Source: Hymenobacter sp. YIM 151500-1 (lineage in GTDB: Bacteria; Bacteroidota; Bacteroidia; Cytophagales; Hymenobacteraceae). Taken from it: DNA of 64,000 nucleotides. Each line of letters begins with the position of its first letter. Positions within the stretch are counted from its first letter, which is position 1. The notes below the pieces were generated by a model. The model was not told the origin of the DNA and made no database searches. It saw only the letters and a list, made by a program, of their open reading frames with translations. The stretch covers positions 4,112,001-4,176,000 of the forward strand of contig NZ_CP110139.1 in the NCBI RefSeq assembly GCF_025979885.1, read 5' to 3'. Positions 33,119 through 42,277 of this stretch are shown here, one piece after another. The position numbers and the translations under genes were made by a program.

Positions 33119-34393
33119 CTACTTCGGCCGAACCGGCAACAGCTGCCGCAATGGGGCCAGGTCGGCGGGCCGAGGCAGCAGGGCCCGTACTCCGGCCCCG
33201 GTTGCCCGCCGGAAGTGAAAAAACAGAAACCCCGCCGACGCCAGATACGACAAGCTGCTGGCGGCCGCAGCCCCCCGAATGCCCAGGCGCGGAATCAGCA
33301 GCCAGCAGGCAGGCACCGTCACGAGCAGGCCGACCAGGGCCGCCAGGTTGTTGATACGGTAATGAGCCCGGCCCGCGAAGTAGCTGCTGCACAGCATCTG
33401 CACCGTCACCAGCAGCACGCCCGGCGCCAGCAGCAGCAGCACGGGCCGCGCCGCCGCAAACTCCGGCCCGAACACCCCGCCGAGCACGGCCGGCGGCAGG
33501 GCTACCAGCCCCAGTACGGCCGCCCCGGTGCCCAAGAGCGTAAGCCGGGCGGCGGCCAGCTGCGGCCGGCCCTGCCCGGCGTTGTGCACCAGCTCCACGT
33601 ACTGCACCAGGGCCGTGCTGCGCGGAATCAGCCACACGGCCTCGGCCAGCGCCACCCCCACCGACAGCACCCCCACGGCCTGGGCATCGGCGTAGTGCGC
33701 CACGAAGTAGTAGCTCAGGCGGTAGTTAATGAAGGTGAGCAGGTTAGACAAGTGGGCGCCGCGGCTGTGGCGGGCCAGCTCGCGGGCAGTGGCCCGCAGG
33801 CGCCGCCAGCGGCGCCTGCGCGGGTCGGGCAGGCGTAGCAGGGCTACACTGCTAGCCAGCAGCGGCAGGCCATAGGCCACGTAAGCGGCCTGAAAATACA
33901 CGGCCACCGATGCGTGCCCGCCGGTAAATGCCGCGCCGAGCAGCAGGGCCAGCAACCCTACGTGCGTAACCGTCAGGGCATTATACAGCCGCTCCTGCCG
34001 GCGCCCCAGCAGCAGAGAAGTATTGATGGAAAACAAAGCCTGGAGCAGAGCCAGGGCCGCCAGGTGCAGCCAGTAGGCGGGAGGCGCGGCCCGCACCTGG
34101 GCCAGCAGCCCCGCACCGGCCAGGCACACCAGCGTGGCCCAGCCGTAAGCCGGTAGCAGCAAGTGCCACACGTTGCGGCGCGGGGCCAGGTAAATCAGGG
34201 AAGAGCCGCCCAGCAGGCCAATAAACAGCAGCAGCAGCGCACAGTCCGTCACAAACAGGCTCACCGCCCCTCGGCCGGCTGCCCCCAGGTAGCGGGCCGT
34301 CAGCCACACCACCCCGAAGTTGAGCAGGGCCGTAGCCAGCCGGGCCGCAAAGTTGTGCAGGATGCGCTGAAGCACGAGGGAGGGGAGAGGCAA
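33119..34393 (-). CDS. Polysaccharide flippase (Wzx/MATE-like membrane protein)
   Basis: 424 residues with about 12 predicted membrane helices from the first residues (HNFAARLATALLNFGVVWLTARYLGAAGRGAVSLF is the characteristic N-terminal helix pair). It belongs to the oligosaccharide flippase/RfbX group of the MVF superfamily and would move lipid-linked sugars across the inner membrane. It lies 73 bp downstream of a GT4 glycosyltransferase on the same strand, so both probably build or export a surface glycan. No ligase or polymerase gene is in the window. Confidence 0.85.
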   Translation of the reverse strand: MPLPSLVLQRILHNFAARLATALLNFGVVWLTARYLGAAGRGAVSLFVTDCALLLLFIGLLGGSSLIYLAPRRNVWHLLLPAYGWATLVCLAGAGLLAQVRAAPPAYWLHLAALALLQALFSINTSLLLGRRQERLYNALTVTHVGLLALLLGAAFTGGHASVAVYFQAAYVAYGLPLLASSVALLRLPDPRRRRWRRLRATARELARHSRGAHLSNLLTFINYRLSYYFVAHYADAQAVGVLSVGVALAEAVWLIPRSTALVQYVELVHNAGQGRPQLAAARLTLLGTGAAVLGLVALPPAVLGGVFGPEFAAARPVLLLLAPGVLLVTVQMLCSSYFAGRAHYRINNLAALVGLLVTVPACWLLIPRLGIRGAAAASSLSYLASAGFLFFHFRRATGAGVRALLPRPADLAPLRQLLPVRPK

Positions 34394-34466
34394 GAAGTGA
34401 AAAGGCGCTTTATCCAGCAGGCCACAAGGCGGAGTCTGATGGGCGGGCTAGCAGCGAAAATACAAG

Positions 34467-35678
34467 CTAACGGCCCAGCACCTGCGCGTATACCTCGGCA
34501 AACTGCCGGCCCACGGCGGCCGTGCTAAACTGCTGCACCGCCCGTTGCCGCAAGACCTCGGCACTCACCAGCCCAGGATTGTCCAGCAGGGTAGTCAGCG
34601 ATACGGCCAGCGCCGCTTCGTCGCGCGGCGGCACGAGCAGGCCGCAGCTGCCATCTTCGGGAAGCAGCTCCGGCACGCCTCCCACGCGGGTAGCCACGGC
34701 GGGCAGGCCACTGGCCTGCGCTTCGATAAGCACGCAGGGCAAGTTTTCGTAGTTGCTGAACAAGACCAGGCAGGCGGCCCGGCGCATTTCCTCGGCCACC
34801 TGAGCCGGCGGCAGCTTGCCCAGGAACGCAACCGTGCCATCCTCCAGTAGCCCCAAGGAAGCAGCCAGCTCCCGCAGCTGCGCTTCGGCTGGTCCGTAGC
34901 CGGCCACGCGTAGCCGCACGGTTGGCCGGGAGAGCCGCAGCCGGGCCACTACCCGCAGCAGGCCACTCAGGTTTTTGGCCTGCTCATTGAACGCCGCCAC
35001 GTGCAGCAGATACCCGGCAGGGCAGCCCGGAGCATCCCGCTCCGCCGGTGCGGCCGGCCGAAACAGGTCCGTGTCCACTACATTAGGTAGCAGCACAGTC
35101 CGGCTATTGCGGATGCCCAGGTCCGCCAGTGCCTGCTGCAAGTTGTCCGACACGGTATGCAGGGTAGCCGCGTGCCGCACCACCAGCTGCGTCAGCCTCC
35201 GGCGTAGCCGGCCGATGCGGTGGGCATTGGCGGGCAGGTAGCGGGTCCAGTGCTCGGTTACCACGTACGGCAGGCCGCGCGTAAGGCGCAGCCACCCCGC
35301 CCACAGGCCCGTGCGCAGCAACACGTGCACGTGTACCAGCTGGGGCGGGCCGCCCCAGTGGCGGTGCAGCCGGCGGTAGCCCTGGTGCATACTTATAGTA
35401 TAAAGGAGTAGCTTGAGCAGCTTATCCAGCAACGGCAGGCCGGTAAGGCGGGCGCGGTAATAGTAGCGCAGGGTAGGAACGGGGCCGGTTAGCTCGGCTT
35501 CACACGTGAGCAGCGGCCGTTGCGGGCCACGGGCTACGGTGGCAAACAGCACAGCCACCTCGGCGTTGGGCGCAATGGCGGCCACGTGCCGGGCCACAAA
35601 ATCTCCGTCCTGGTCATCGTAGCGGTTGGGGTACCACTTGGGCAGCATCAGGACGCGGGGCCGGTTCACGAGGTGCAA
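34467..35678 (-). CDS. Glycosyltransferase family 4
   Basis: 403 residues of GT-B fold. N-terminal acceptor domain: RVLMLPKWYPNRYDDQDGDFVARHV, with a long loop and VTEHWTRYLP near residue 140. C-terminal donor domain: VAAFNEQAKNLSGLLRVVARLR, RLRVAGYGPAEAQLRELAASLGL, and the nucleotide-sugar site VLIEAQASGLPAVATRVGGVPELLPE with its EX7E-like pair. The donor and acceptor are unknown. The adjoining flippase gene suggests a role in cell-surface glycan synthesis. An alternative start is possible a few residues downstream (RPRVLMLPKW). Confidence 0.9.
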   Translation of the reverse strand: MHLVNRPRVLMLPKWYPNRYDDQDGDFVARHVAAIAPNAEVAVLFATVARGPQRPLLTCEAELTGPVPTLRYYYRARLTGLPLLDKLLKLLLYTISMHQGYRRLHRHWGGPPQLVHVHVLLRTGLWAGWLRLTRGLPYVVTEHWTRYLPANAHRIGRLRRRLTQLVVRHAATLHTVSDNLQQALADLGIRNSRTVLLPNVVDTDLFRPAAPAERDAPGCPAGYLLHVAAFNEQAKNLSGLLRVVARLRLSRPTVRLRVAGYGPAEAQLRELAASLGLLEDGTVAFLGKLPPAQVAEEMRRAACLVLFSNYENLPCVLIEAQASGLPAVATRVGGVPELLPEDGSCGLLVPPRDEAALAVSLTTLLDNPGLVSAEVLRQRAVQQFSTAAVGRQFAEVYAQVLGR

Positions 35679-35775
35679 GCTACGGGTTTTGTGGGCTGCT
35701 TCATGAGGGCAGTAAGTAATGATTTGGTAATAATTCGGACAGATTCATGTAATACGAGAAGGAGAGCTTTGCCCC

Positions 35776-38673
35776 ATGATTTCAACGCAGACGGCAATGC
35801 TTTTCAGACGGGTCTTTTTTCTGATTTTCATGTGCTTAGCTGGCGCACTTGGCGCCGCTCAAGCCCAGACTGGTACCATTAAAGGCACCATTCGAGACGA
35901 GAAAACCAAGGAAGCCATCATTGGTGCCAGCGTAGGCATTGAGGGCACCGGCTTAGGTGCCGCCACCGACCTCGACGGCTCTTTCGAGATTGGCAAAGTG
36001 CCGGCCGGTACGCACACACTGGTCGTCAACTACGTGTCGTACCAGCGCAAAACCATTCCCAACCTCCAGGTTGATGCCGGCAAGGTCGTCGTCATTAACA
36101 CGGCCCTCACCGAATCGGCCAACCAGCTCGGCGACGTAGTAGTAACCGCCCAGCGCCTGACTAACACCGAAGTAGCCGTCATCACCGAAGTAAAGAACGC
36201 CCAACTGGTAGCAGTGGGCGTTTCTTCTGAACAGATAGTGAAGTCCCAGGACCGCGACGCCGCCCAGATTGCCCGCCGCGTACCCGGCGTATCCATCCAG
36301 GATAACCGCTTCGTGCTGGTGCGCGGCCTCACCCAGCGCTACAACGCCGTAATGCTGAACGACGTGCTCACGCCTAGCTCGGAGGTTGATACTCGCGCCT
36401 TCGCGTTCGATATGATTCCAAGCAACATCATCGACCGAATGCTGATTTTCAAGTCGGGCTCGGCCGAGCTGCCGGGGGACTTTGCAGGTGGAGTAATTAA
36501 AGTATATACCAAGCGGGCACCCCAGGAAAATTTTACTAACGTAAGTTTCGGGGGGGGCTACCGCTTTGGAACCACTTTTAGCGAAGTGCAGAAGTACGAA
36601 GGTGGCAAGTATGATTGGCTGGGCTTCGATAGTGGTAAGCGCACTATCCCTGACAACTGGCCTGCCCGGCTTAGCGACAACAGCTTCTCGCCGGAACTAC
36701 GAGCCGCTTTCGGCCGGCAGTTGCCTAACCGGTGGGACGTTAATACTATCAAGGCCGCGCCTGATGCACGGCTCTCTTTTAATCTAGGACGCCGCTACGA
36801 CATCGGAGAAAAGCAGTTTGGCATATTGACCAGCCTGAACTATGGCAACTACCACTTGGCCACAAGTCCGCGCCTGACCTCTTATGAGCTTGGGGAAGAC
36901 CGCAGCCAAGTATCCGTCGCGTACAATGATCAGCTATATAACAATGAGGTGCGCCTGGGTGTAGTACAGAATTTCTGGCTGCGCCTCAACAACCGCAATT
37001 CACTGGAGTTTAAAAACCTCTTTAATCAGTTAGGAGCAGCTGAAACGGTAGTTCGTCAGGGCCGGAATATTACGCAGACCAGTAATGATGAGCTAGCCTA
37101 TTCGCAGCGGTTTGAAAGCCGTAGTATTTATTCTGGTCAGCTGATTGGCAATCATGAACTAGCTAACGACAAAACTAAACTGGACTGGGTGGGTGGATTT
37201 GCTTATACCTACCGCACCGAGCCAGACTGGCGCCGGGCCCGTTATACTCGCCCAATCGGCGCTACCAATGGTGATGGTACGCTGGTGCCTTTCGCGCTAG
37301 TAACTCCTGCTGAGCCTAATCCCACAGATGCTGGCCGTTTCTTCTCCAAGCTTAACGAGCGGGTCGGCACCGTAGCCCTAAATGCCCAGCACACTTTCCG
37401 AGCCGATTCGTCCAATCGTGAAGGAGGCTTCAAAATGAAGGCCGGAGTATATGGCGAACGGAAAGACCGTGACTTCAATGCCCGCTTCTTCGGTTATAAC
37501 TACATCGGCGGTCCGAACAGCACCGCTCGCACCTTGCCTATCGGACAAATTTTCGCTCCGGAAAACTTAACGGGTCGTCCAGGGGCCTTCTCTTTGGAGG
37601 AAGGCACCAACCCTTCTGATGAGTATACCGCTACCAGCACGTTGCTGTCTGGCTATGCAAGTGTTACGCTGCCGGTAGGCAAGTTTACCGGTACAGTAGG
37701 TTTCCGTGGAGAGTATATGGACCTTGCTGTTAATGGCATATTGCTAGACCGCAGACCCGGACGAGGAGGCTTTACGCTGTTTAGCCCTCTGCCCTCCGTA
37801 AACCTGACCTACGATTTGAATGATCGGATGCTGGTGCGTGCTGCATACTCGTCCACCATCAACCGGCCTGAGTTTCGCGAGCTAGCGCCATTTCGCTACT
37901 ACGACTTCAACCTTAACGGAGACATTCAAGGCAACCTAAGTCTCCGCACAGCCCGCATCCAGAATCTGGATTTACGTTGGGAACTGTACCCGTCCAGCGG
38001 AGAGCTGGTTACTGTTGGTGCTTTCTATAAGCGCTTTACTGATCCAATTGAGAGCTTCCTGAGCTTTACAGCAGGTGGGCCAAGCACCTTGGGCTATGCT
38101 TTTATAAATGCACAAGGAGCTACCAGCTACGGCACCGAAATTGAAGTGCGCAAATCATTAAGCTCGCTTACCAGCTCCACCCTATTGCGCCGTCTCTCGC
38201 TAGCTGGTAATGCCTCGTTTATTATCAGCCGTGTAGATCTAGGTAACCCGGTACTAGTACCCGACGCAGGTGGAGTAGTAACGCCGATTGATCCGGGTGA
38301 CACGCAGATTATTAATCGTCCGCTACAAGGGCAGTCGCCTTACCTGATCAATCTGGGAACCTATTACTCCAGTGAGGACAACAGCACCCAGGTTAGCCTG
38401 CTGTACAATGTAGTAGGCCCCCGCATTTTCGCTGTCGGCAATAAGCTTAACCCAACAGTATTTGAGGTGCCGCGCAACGTTATGGATATAATCGTAACTA
38501 AGCGTTTGGCTAAAAATTGGGAATTGCGTGCTGCTGTGCAGGACGTCTTCAACCAACCCGTACAGCTTGATCAGGATACTGACCGCAACGGCAAACACTC
38601 CAGCGGTGACAATACTGTGCGCACCTATCGGCGAGGCTCTTACTCGTCGGTGGGCCTCACTTACACGTGGTAG
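35776..38673 (+). CDS. TonB-dependent receptor with N-terminal carboxypeptidase-like domain
   Basis: 965 residues. Signal peptide to about residue 31 (FRRVFFLIFMCLAGALGAAQAQ), carboxypeptidase-like regulatory domain at about 33-115 (TGTIKGTIRDEKTKEAIIGASVGIEG), plug domain at about 120-235 (VVVTAQR, RVPGVSIQDNRFVLVRGLTQRYNAVMLNDV), then a 22-strand barrel ending in aromatic SVGLTYTW. It lacks the SusC N-terminal extension, and no SusD follows; the partner is a beta-helix lipoprotein 73 bp downstream. Substrate unknown. ATG 35797 is an alternative start. From about 36480 onward the gene is less GC-rich than most of the window. Confidence 0.93.
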   Translation: MISTQTAMLFRRVFFLIFMCLAGALGAAQAQTGTIKGTIRDEKTKEAIIGASVGIEGTGLGAATDLDGSFEIGKVPAGTHTLVVNYVSYQRKTIPNLQVDAGKVVVINTALTESANQLGDVVVTAQRLTNTEVAVITEVKNAQLVAVGVSSEQIVKSQDRDAAQIARRVPGVSIQDNRFVLVRGLTQRYNAVMLNDVLTPSSEVDTRAFAFDMIPSNIIDRMLIFKSGSAELPGDFAGGVIKVYTKRAPQENFTNVSFGGGYRFGTTFSEVQKYEGGKYDWLGFDSGKRTIPDNWPARLSDNSFSPELRAAFGRQLPNRWDVNTIKAAPDARLSFNLGRRYDIGEKQFGILTSLNYGNYHLATSPRLTSYELGEDRSQVSVAYNDQLYNNEVRLGVVQNFWLRLNNRNSLEFKNLFNQLGAAETVVRQGRNITQTSNDELAYSQRFESRSIYSGQLIGNHELANDKTKLDWVGGFAYTYRTEPDWRRARYTRPIGATNGDGTLVPFALVTPAEPNPTDAGRFFSKLNERVGTVALNAQHTFRADSSNREGGFKMKAGVYGERKDRDFNARFFGYNYIGGPNSTARTLPIGQIFAPENLTGRPGAFSLEEGTNPSDEYTATSTLLSGYASVTLPVGKFTGTVGFRGEYMDLAVNGILLDRRPGRGGFTLFSPLPSVNLTYDLNDRMLVRAAYSSTINRPEFRELAPFRYYDFNLNGDIQGNLSLRTARIQNLDLRWELYPSSGELVTVGAFYKRFTDPIESFLSFTAGGPSTLGYAFINAQGATSYGTEIEVRKSLSSLTSSTLLRRLSLAGNASFIISRVDLGNPVLVPDAGGVVTPIDPGDTQIINRPLQGQSPYLINLGTYYSSEDNSTQVSLLYNVVGPRIFAVGNKLNPTVFEVPRNVMDIIVTKRLAKNWELRAAVQDVFNQPVQLDQDTDRNGKHSSGDNTVRTYRRGSYSSVGLTYTW

Positions 38674-38746
38674 GTGCTGCCACAACCGTCTCAATAACGT
38701 GTAACACGTCACACCTTTTGCCTGCACCTTCCTCAACCCCTATTCC

Positions 38747-40180
38747 ATGAAACGCTTCCCAAAACTGCTGCTTTTGGCTATGCTTGCCGTTACATCGTCG
38801 GCTTCTCTGAGTAGTTGCGAAGACAACAACGACAATGCGCCTGACACGAGCAATCAGCCCAGTGGCCCAACCGATCCTACTGGCCGCGTTATCTTGTCAG
38901 GTGACATTACCGCCAACCGTACGCTTCGGGCCAACGAGAAGTATTTGCTGCAGGGTTTTGTGCGGGTGAAAGATGGCATCACGCTGACTATTGAACCTGG
39001 AACGAAAATCTTTGGCGACCAAGACACGAAAGGTACCCTGGTTGTTGAGCGCGGTGGGAAAATAATAGCTGAGGGCACCCAGACGAATCCTATTGTATTC
39101 ACATCGGCCAAAGCGCCCGGCAGCCGTAAGTATGGCGACTGGGGCGGAGTGGTACTCGTAGGACGGGCACCTATCAACCAGCCTCTGACTACAGAGATGG
39201 AAGGCGGTATTGGAATTGGCTTTGGTGGCACTGTGGCCAACGACAACTCCGGCAGCCTAAAATATGTGCGTATCGAGTTTGCTGGTATTCCGCTTTCAAC
39301 TCGGGATAATAGCGAAATCAATGGTCTTACCCTGTATGGTGTGGGTTCGGGCACTCAAATTGACTACGTGCAAGTATCCTATAGCGGCGACGATTCTTTT
39401 GAATGGTTTGGGGGAACCGTCAACGCCAAGCACTTGGTAGCACACCGCGGCTGGGACGACGACTTTGACACGGACTTCGGCTACACTGGTAAGGTGCAGT
39501 ATGCAGTTTCGCTGCGCGACCCTGCTTTTGCTGACTTTTCAGCGTCAAACGGCTTTGAGTCCGATAATTTCAACCCTGGCACTCCAGCCACCGGTGACAA
39601 TGCTGGTTTTCCGCTCACGGCGCCTATATTCAGCAACGTCAGCGTGTTCGTGACCGGTGGTACTCCTCCTACTACTCAAGCATCAGGTAGCGGCGTGTAT
39701 CAGTCTGCAATGCACATCCGCCGTAACACGGCTATTAGCATCTATAACTCTGTATTTGTTGGTCAGCCTGAAGGCTTACGCATGGATGGCGTAGCCACGT
39801 GGGCAAACGTGCAGTCCGGAGCTGTTAATCTGAAGGGTGTTGTTCTAGCTAATAATAACACGCCTTTAGCTGTCCGTAACAACACTGGTAGTGGCAGCTT
39901 CACGGCCGACGATTTAACTACTTGGTTTAACGCGGCTGGCAAAAACAACTCTATAATACCTTCCGCTAGCTTGTCTTCATTGGGACTAAATACCGCTTCC
40001 TTCAGTTTAACGACTCCTTCTTTCCTACCTCAGACCGGATCATCGCTACTCACCGGTGCTATCTTCGATGGCAAAGCCAGTGATGCTTTCTTTGATAAAG
40101 TGACGTTTAAGGGCGCATTCGGAACCGAGAATTGGATGCAGGGCTGGACAAATTTCGATCCGCAGAATACAGCGTATTAA
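38747..40180 (+). CDS. Surface lipoprotein with right-handed beta-helix-like repeats
   Basis: 477 residues. Lipoprotein leader with SLSSC lipobox (Cys24), then an Asp/Asn/Pro-rich linker. The body has repeated short strands and turns (TLTIEPGTKIFGDQDTKGTLVVERGGKIIAEGTQTNPIVFTS; SLKYVRIEFAGIP; GLTLYGVGSGTQIDYVQVSYSGDDSFEWFGGTVNAKHLV), consistent with a parallel beta-helix. The pairing with the TonB receptor suggests a surface substrate-binding component similar in role to SusD but unrelated in fold. Some homologues are mis-annotated as multidrug transporters. Codon use is AT-richer, like the receptor, so the pair travels or is expressed together. Confidence 0.8.
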   Translation: MKRFPKLLLLAMLAVTSSASLSSCEDNNDNAPDTSNQPSGPTDPTGRVILSGDITANRTLRANEKYLLQGFVRVKDGITLTIEPGTKIFGDQDTKGTLVVERGGKIIAEGTQTNPIVFTSAKAPGSRKYGDWGGVVLVGRAPINQPLTTEMEGGIGIGFGGTVANDNSGSLKYVRIEFAGIPLSTRDNSEINGLTLYGVGSGTQIDYVQVSYSGDDSFEWFGGTVNAKHLVAHRGWDDDFDTDFGYTGKVQYAVSLRDPAFADFSASNGFESDNFNPGTPATGDNAGFPLTAPIFSNVSVFVTGGTPPTTQASGSGVYQSAMHIRRNTAISIYNSVFVGQPEGLRMDGVATWANVQSGAVNLKGVVLANNNTPLAVRNNTGSGSFTADDLTTWFNAAGKNNSIIPSASLSSLGLNTASFSLTTPSFLPQTGSSLLTGAIFDGKASDAFFDKVTFKGAFGTENWMQGWTNFDPQNTAY

Positions 40181-40198
40181 AAATTGTGTGTGTGATAT

Positions 40199-40229
40199 AA
40201 AAAGCCGGAGCCACTGCTCCGGCTTTTTT
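40199..40229. terminator. Terminator of receptor/lipoprotein operon
   Basis: AAAAAGCCGGAG / CTCCGGCTTTTTT with a 6-base loop, 18 bp past the stop codon. Confidence 0.9.
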
Positions 40230-40349
40230 GCTCTCTGGGCACTTCAAGAGACTTGTGAGCAGTGCGGTGAATCGTCGGGCCAGGAGAAGGATTCGGAGTG
40301 GAAGCTGTATGTTTATAGTTTATTAAGCTGCTACTTACCTGCGTTTGCT

Positions 40350-41246
40350 ATGCTTCACTCCATGACTGGCTATGGCCTGGCCCAGCGCGAAACCGACCGG
40401 TATTCCGCCAGCGTTGAAATCAAGTCGCTGAACTCTAAAACGCTGGACCTGACGCTGCGGCTGCCACGGTTTCTGCAGGACCACGAGCTGGAGATTCGTA
40501 ACGTAGTGGCCAAGAGCTTGGTGCGGGGCAAGGTCAACCTGAACCTGGACTTTGTTCGGCAGCGCGCCACGGGCTCCCAGGGCTCCATTGTAAACAAAGA
40601 GGTGCTGGCAACCGCGTGCCGGGAGTTGCAGGAGTTGACGCAAGTAGTAGGCTTGTCGCTGGAACAGCTGGCGGCTGTGGCCCGCGCCCTACCCGGTGCC
40701 CTGCGAATTCCCACTGATGCCCCGGCTAGCATAGCGGACGAAGAGGAAGTGCCGTGGGAAGAACTGCTGCCCGTGTTGCAGGAAGCTCTGGACCGGGTAA
40801 ATCAGTTTCGCCGCGACGAGGGGCAGGCATTGACCAGTGAAATCCTGGGGTACGTGGACCGAATCCGGATGCTGCTGGCCGAGGTGGAACGCCACGACCC
40901 CACGCGCATCGAGCAGGTACGCCAGCGCCTGCTCAGCCACGTGGCCGAACTGGCGGGTACTGAGCAGTTCAGCTCCGGGCGCTTTGAACAAGAGGTACTG
41001 TATTATATTGAGAAGCTGGATATTGCTGAGGAAAAGGTCCGGCTAGTCAATCATTTACACTACTTCGCCGAAACTGCCGGGCTGCCCGAGCCAACCGGAA
41101 AGAAACTCGCTTTTATCTCCCAGGAAATCGGGCGCGAAATCAATACCATAGGGTCCAAAGCCAACGATTCAATCATCCAGCATCTGGTAGTCGGGATGAA
41201 GGAAGAGCTTGAAAAAATTAAAGAACAGATCAACAACATTCTTTGA
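40350..41246 (+). CDS. YicC family endoribonuclease-like protein
   Basis: From ATG 40350 the product has 298 residues. The family signature MLHSMTGYGLAQRETDRYSASVEIKSLNSKTLDLTLRLPRFL opens the chain. The C-terminal DUF1732 domain ends with GRFEQEVLYYIEKLDIAEEKVRLVNHLHYFAETA and FISQEIGREINTIGSKANDSIIQHLVVGMKEELEKIKEQINN, the conserved Glu/Arg helix pair. E. coli YicC is an endoribonuclease that promotes decay of the small RNA RyhB. The frame opens at 40188 over the preceding terminator, so the internal ATG is preferred. The usual guanylate kinase neighbour is missing. Confidence 0.92.
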   Translation: MLHSMTGYGLAQRETDRYSASVEIKSLNSKTLDLTLRLPRFLQDHELEIRNVVAKSLVRGKVNLNLDFVRQRATGSQGSIVNKEVLATACRELQELTQVVGLSLEQLAAVARALPGALRIPTDAPASIADEEEVPWEELLPVLQEALDRVNQFRRDEGQALTSEILGYVDRIRMLLAEVERHDPTRIEQVRQRLLSHVAELAGTEQFSSGRFEQEVLYYIEKLDIAEEKVRLVNHLHYFAETAGLPEPTGKKLAFISQEIGREINTIGSKANDSIIQHLVVGMKEELEKIKEQINNIL

Positions 41247-41580
41247 GCGTCTCCGAAGCTATAAGGCGTCCGTAAAACATGAATTGGACTTTTTCTTGGT
41301 ATTTTATCATATGCTATTTTCGATATAAAGCTGAGCTTTCTGAAGAACTTGCCGGAGAGACAAGATTTTTTCTCAAAGTATTAAAAATGGCCTTTTGGTG
41401 CTTTAAACGGGGTTTTTATAGCTAGTGGAGACCTGTTTGAAGGGTCATCAGGAAATTATTTTCGGGCGGAGTATTGCCACTTTGGTTTTTCTGCGTAAAT
41501 TGTGTTATCCAAACAGAGTGACTTGTTTACTCTCTAGTCTCAGACCTGCCTTGAAATCCACCTTTTTTCAGTTTATAGCC
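41247..41580. other. AT-rich intergenic stretch
   Basis: 334 bases noticeably AT-richer than the surroundings, with T-runs and no convincing ORF. It probably holds the promoter of the following gene. No repeat or hairpin stands out. Confidence 0.45.
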
Positions 41581-42126
41581 ATGAAAAAAGTCCTACTCGC
41601 CGCCCCCATACTTTGCCTGATGCTGTTGCTGATGGCTGCTCGTCCTTTCGCTGAGGTAGAGCTAATCAAAAAGCGTGTGCTAAGCGAACGGGTTGAAATC
41701 CTCATCCCCAAAGGCTTTGAAATAATGAGCGAACAGCAAATGGACTTTAACTACGCTAAAGCCCAGAGCCGTCCGAGCGTTATCTACACCAATAACAAGG
41801 AAGCCAGCATCTCCTTCGCCTACACCGATAACACGGCTGATCAGGACATGATTGAGATGTACGAGGCGACGTTCTACAAAACCTACACCAAGCAGTTCAA
41901 AGAAGCAAAGTGGTTTAACCACGGTGTGAAGGAAGTGAACGGCCGCAAGGTAGGCTACCTGGAGCTGATGAAGCCTGATGTAAACCGTGAGGTGTACACG
42001 CTGGTATTCTTCAGCGACGTGGAAGGCAAGCTGCTGATGTGCACCTTCACCTGCGCCGACCGCCAGAAGCCCGAATGGGAAAATGTAGCCAAGCAGATCA
42101 TGGCTTCCTTTAAAGCCAATGGCTAA
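41581..42126 (+). CDS. Small exported protein, DcrB/Mog1-like in style
   Basis: From ATG 41581 the product has 181 residues. The signal peptide MKKVLLAAPILCLMLLLMAARPFA is followed by a compact domain: EILIPKGFEIMSEQQMDFNYAKAQSRPSVIYTNNKEASISFAYTDN, FKEAKWFNHGVKEVNGRKVGYLELMKPDVNREVYTLVFFSDVEGKLLMCTFTCADRQ. The order of strands and the late cysteine pair of residues recall PsbP/DcrB/Mog1-like folds, but the match is by eye. It is probably periplasmic. The 52 extra codons upstream (to 41425) are AT-rich and leaderless. Confidence 0.65.
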   Translation: MKKVLLAAPILCLMLLLMAARPFAEVELIKKRVLSERVEILIPKGFEIMSEQQMDFNYAKAQSRPSVIYTNNKEASISFAYTDNTADQDMIEMYEATFYKTYTKQFKEAKWFNHGVKEVNGRKVGYLELMKPDVNREVYTLVFFSDVEGKLLMCTFTCADRQKPEWENVAKQIMASFKANG

Positions 42127-42160
42127 TCAAACTAGCTGAGCGGGTTTTCCCGCGAGGTAT

Positions 42161-42206
42161 ATAATCCCGGAGTTATCTGGCTTGTTCCAGATGATTCCGG
42201 GATTAT
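42161..42206. repeat. Inverted repeat downstream of exported protein gene
   Basis: ATAATCCCGGAGTTATCTGG pairs with CCAGATGATTCCGGGATTAT over 20 bp with two mismatches. It lies 35 bp after the stop and may be a terminator without a strong T-tract. Confidence 0.6.
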
Positions 42207-42277
42207 GACTTTCTATGGGTTATGCAGTAGTGAGCCCGATATGCTAGTGTAGGAGTATCGTCGCATTCCAGCAGCTG

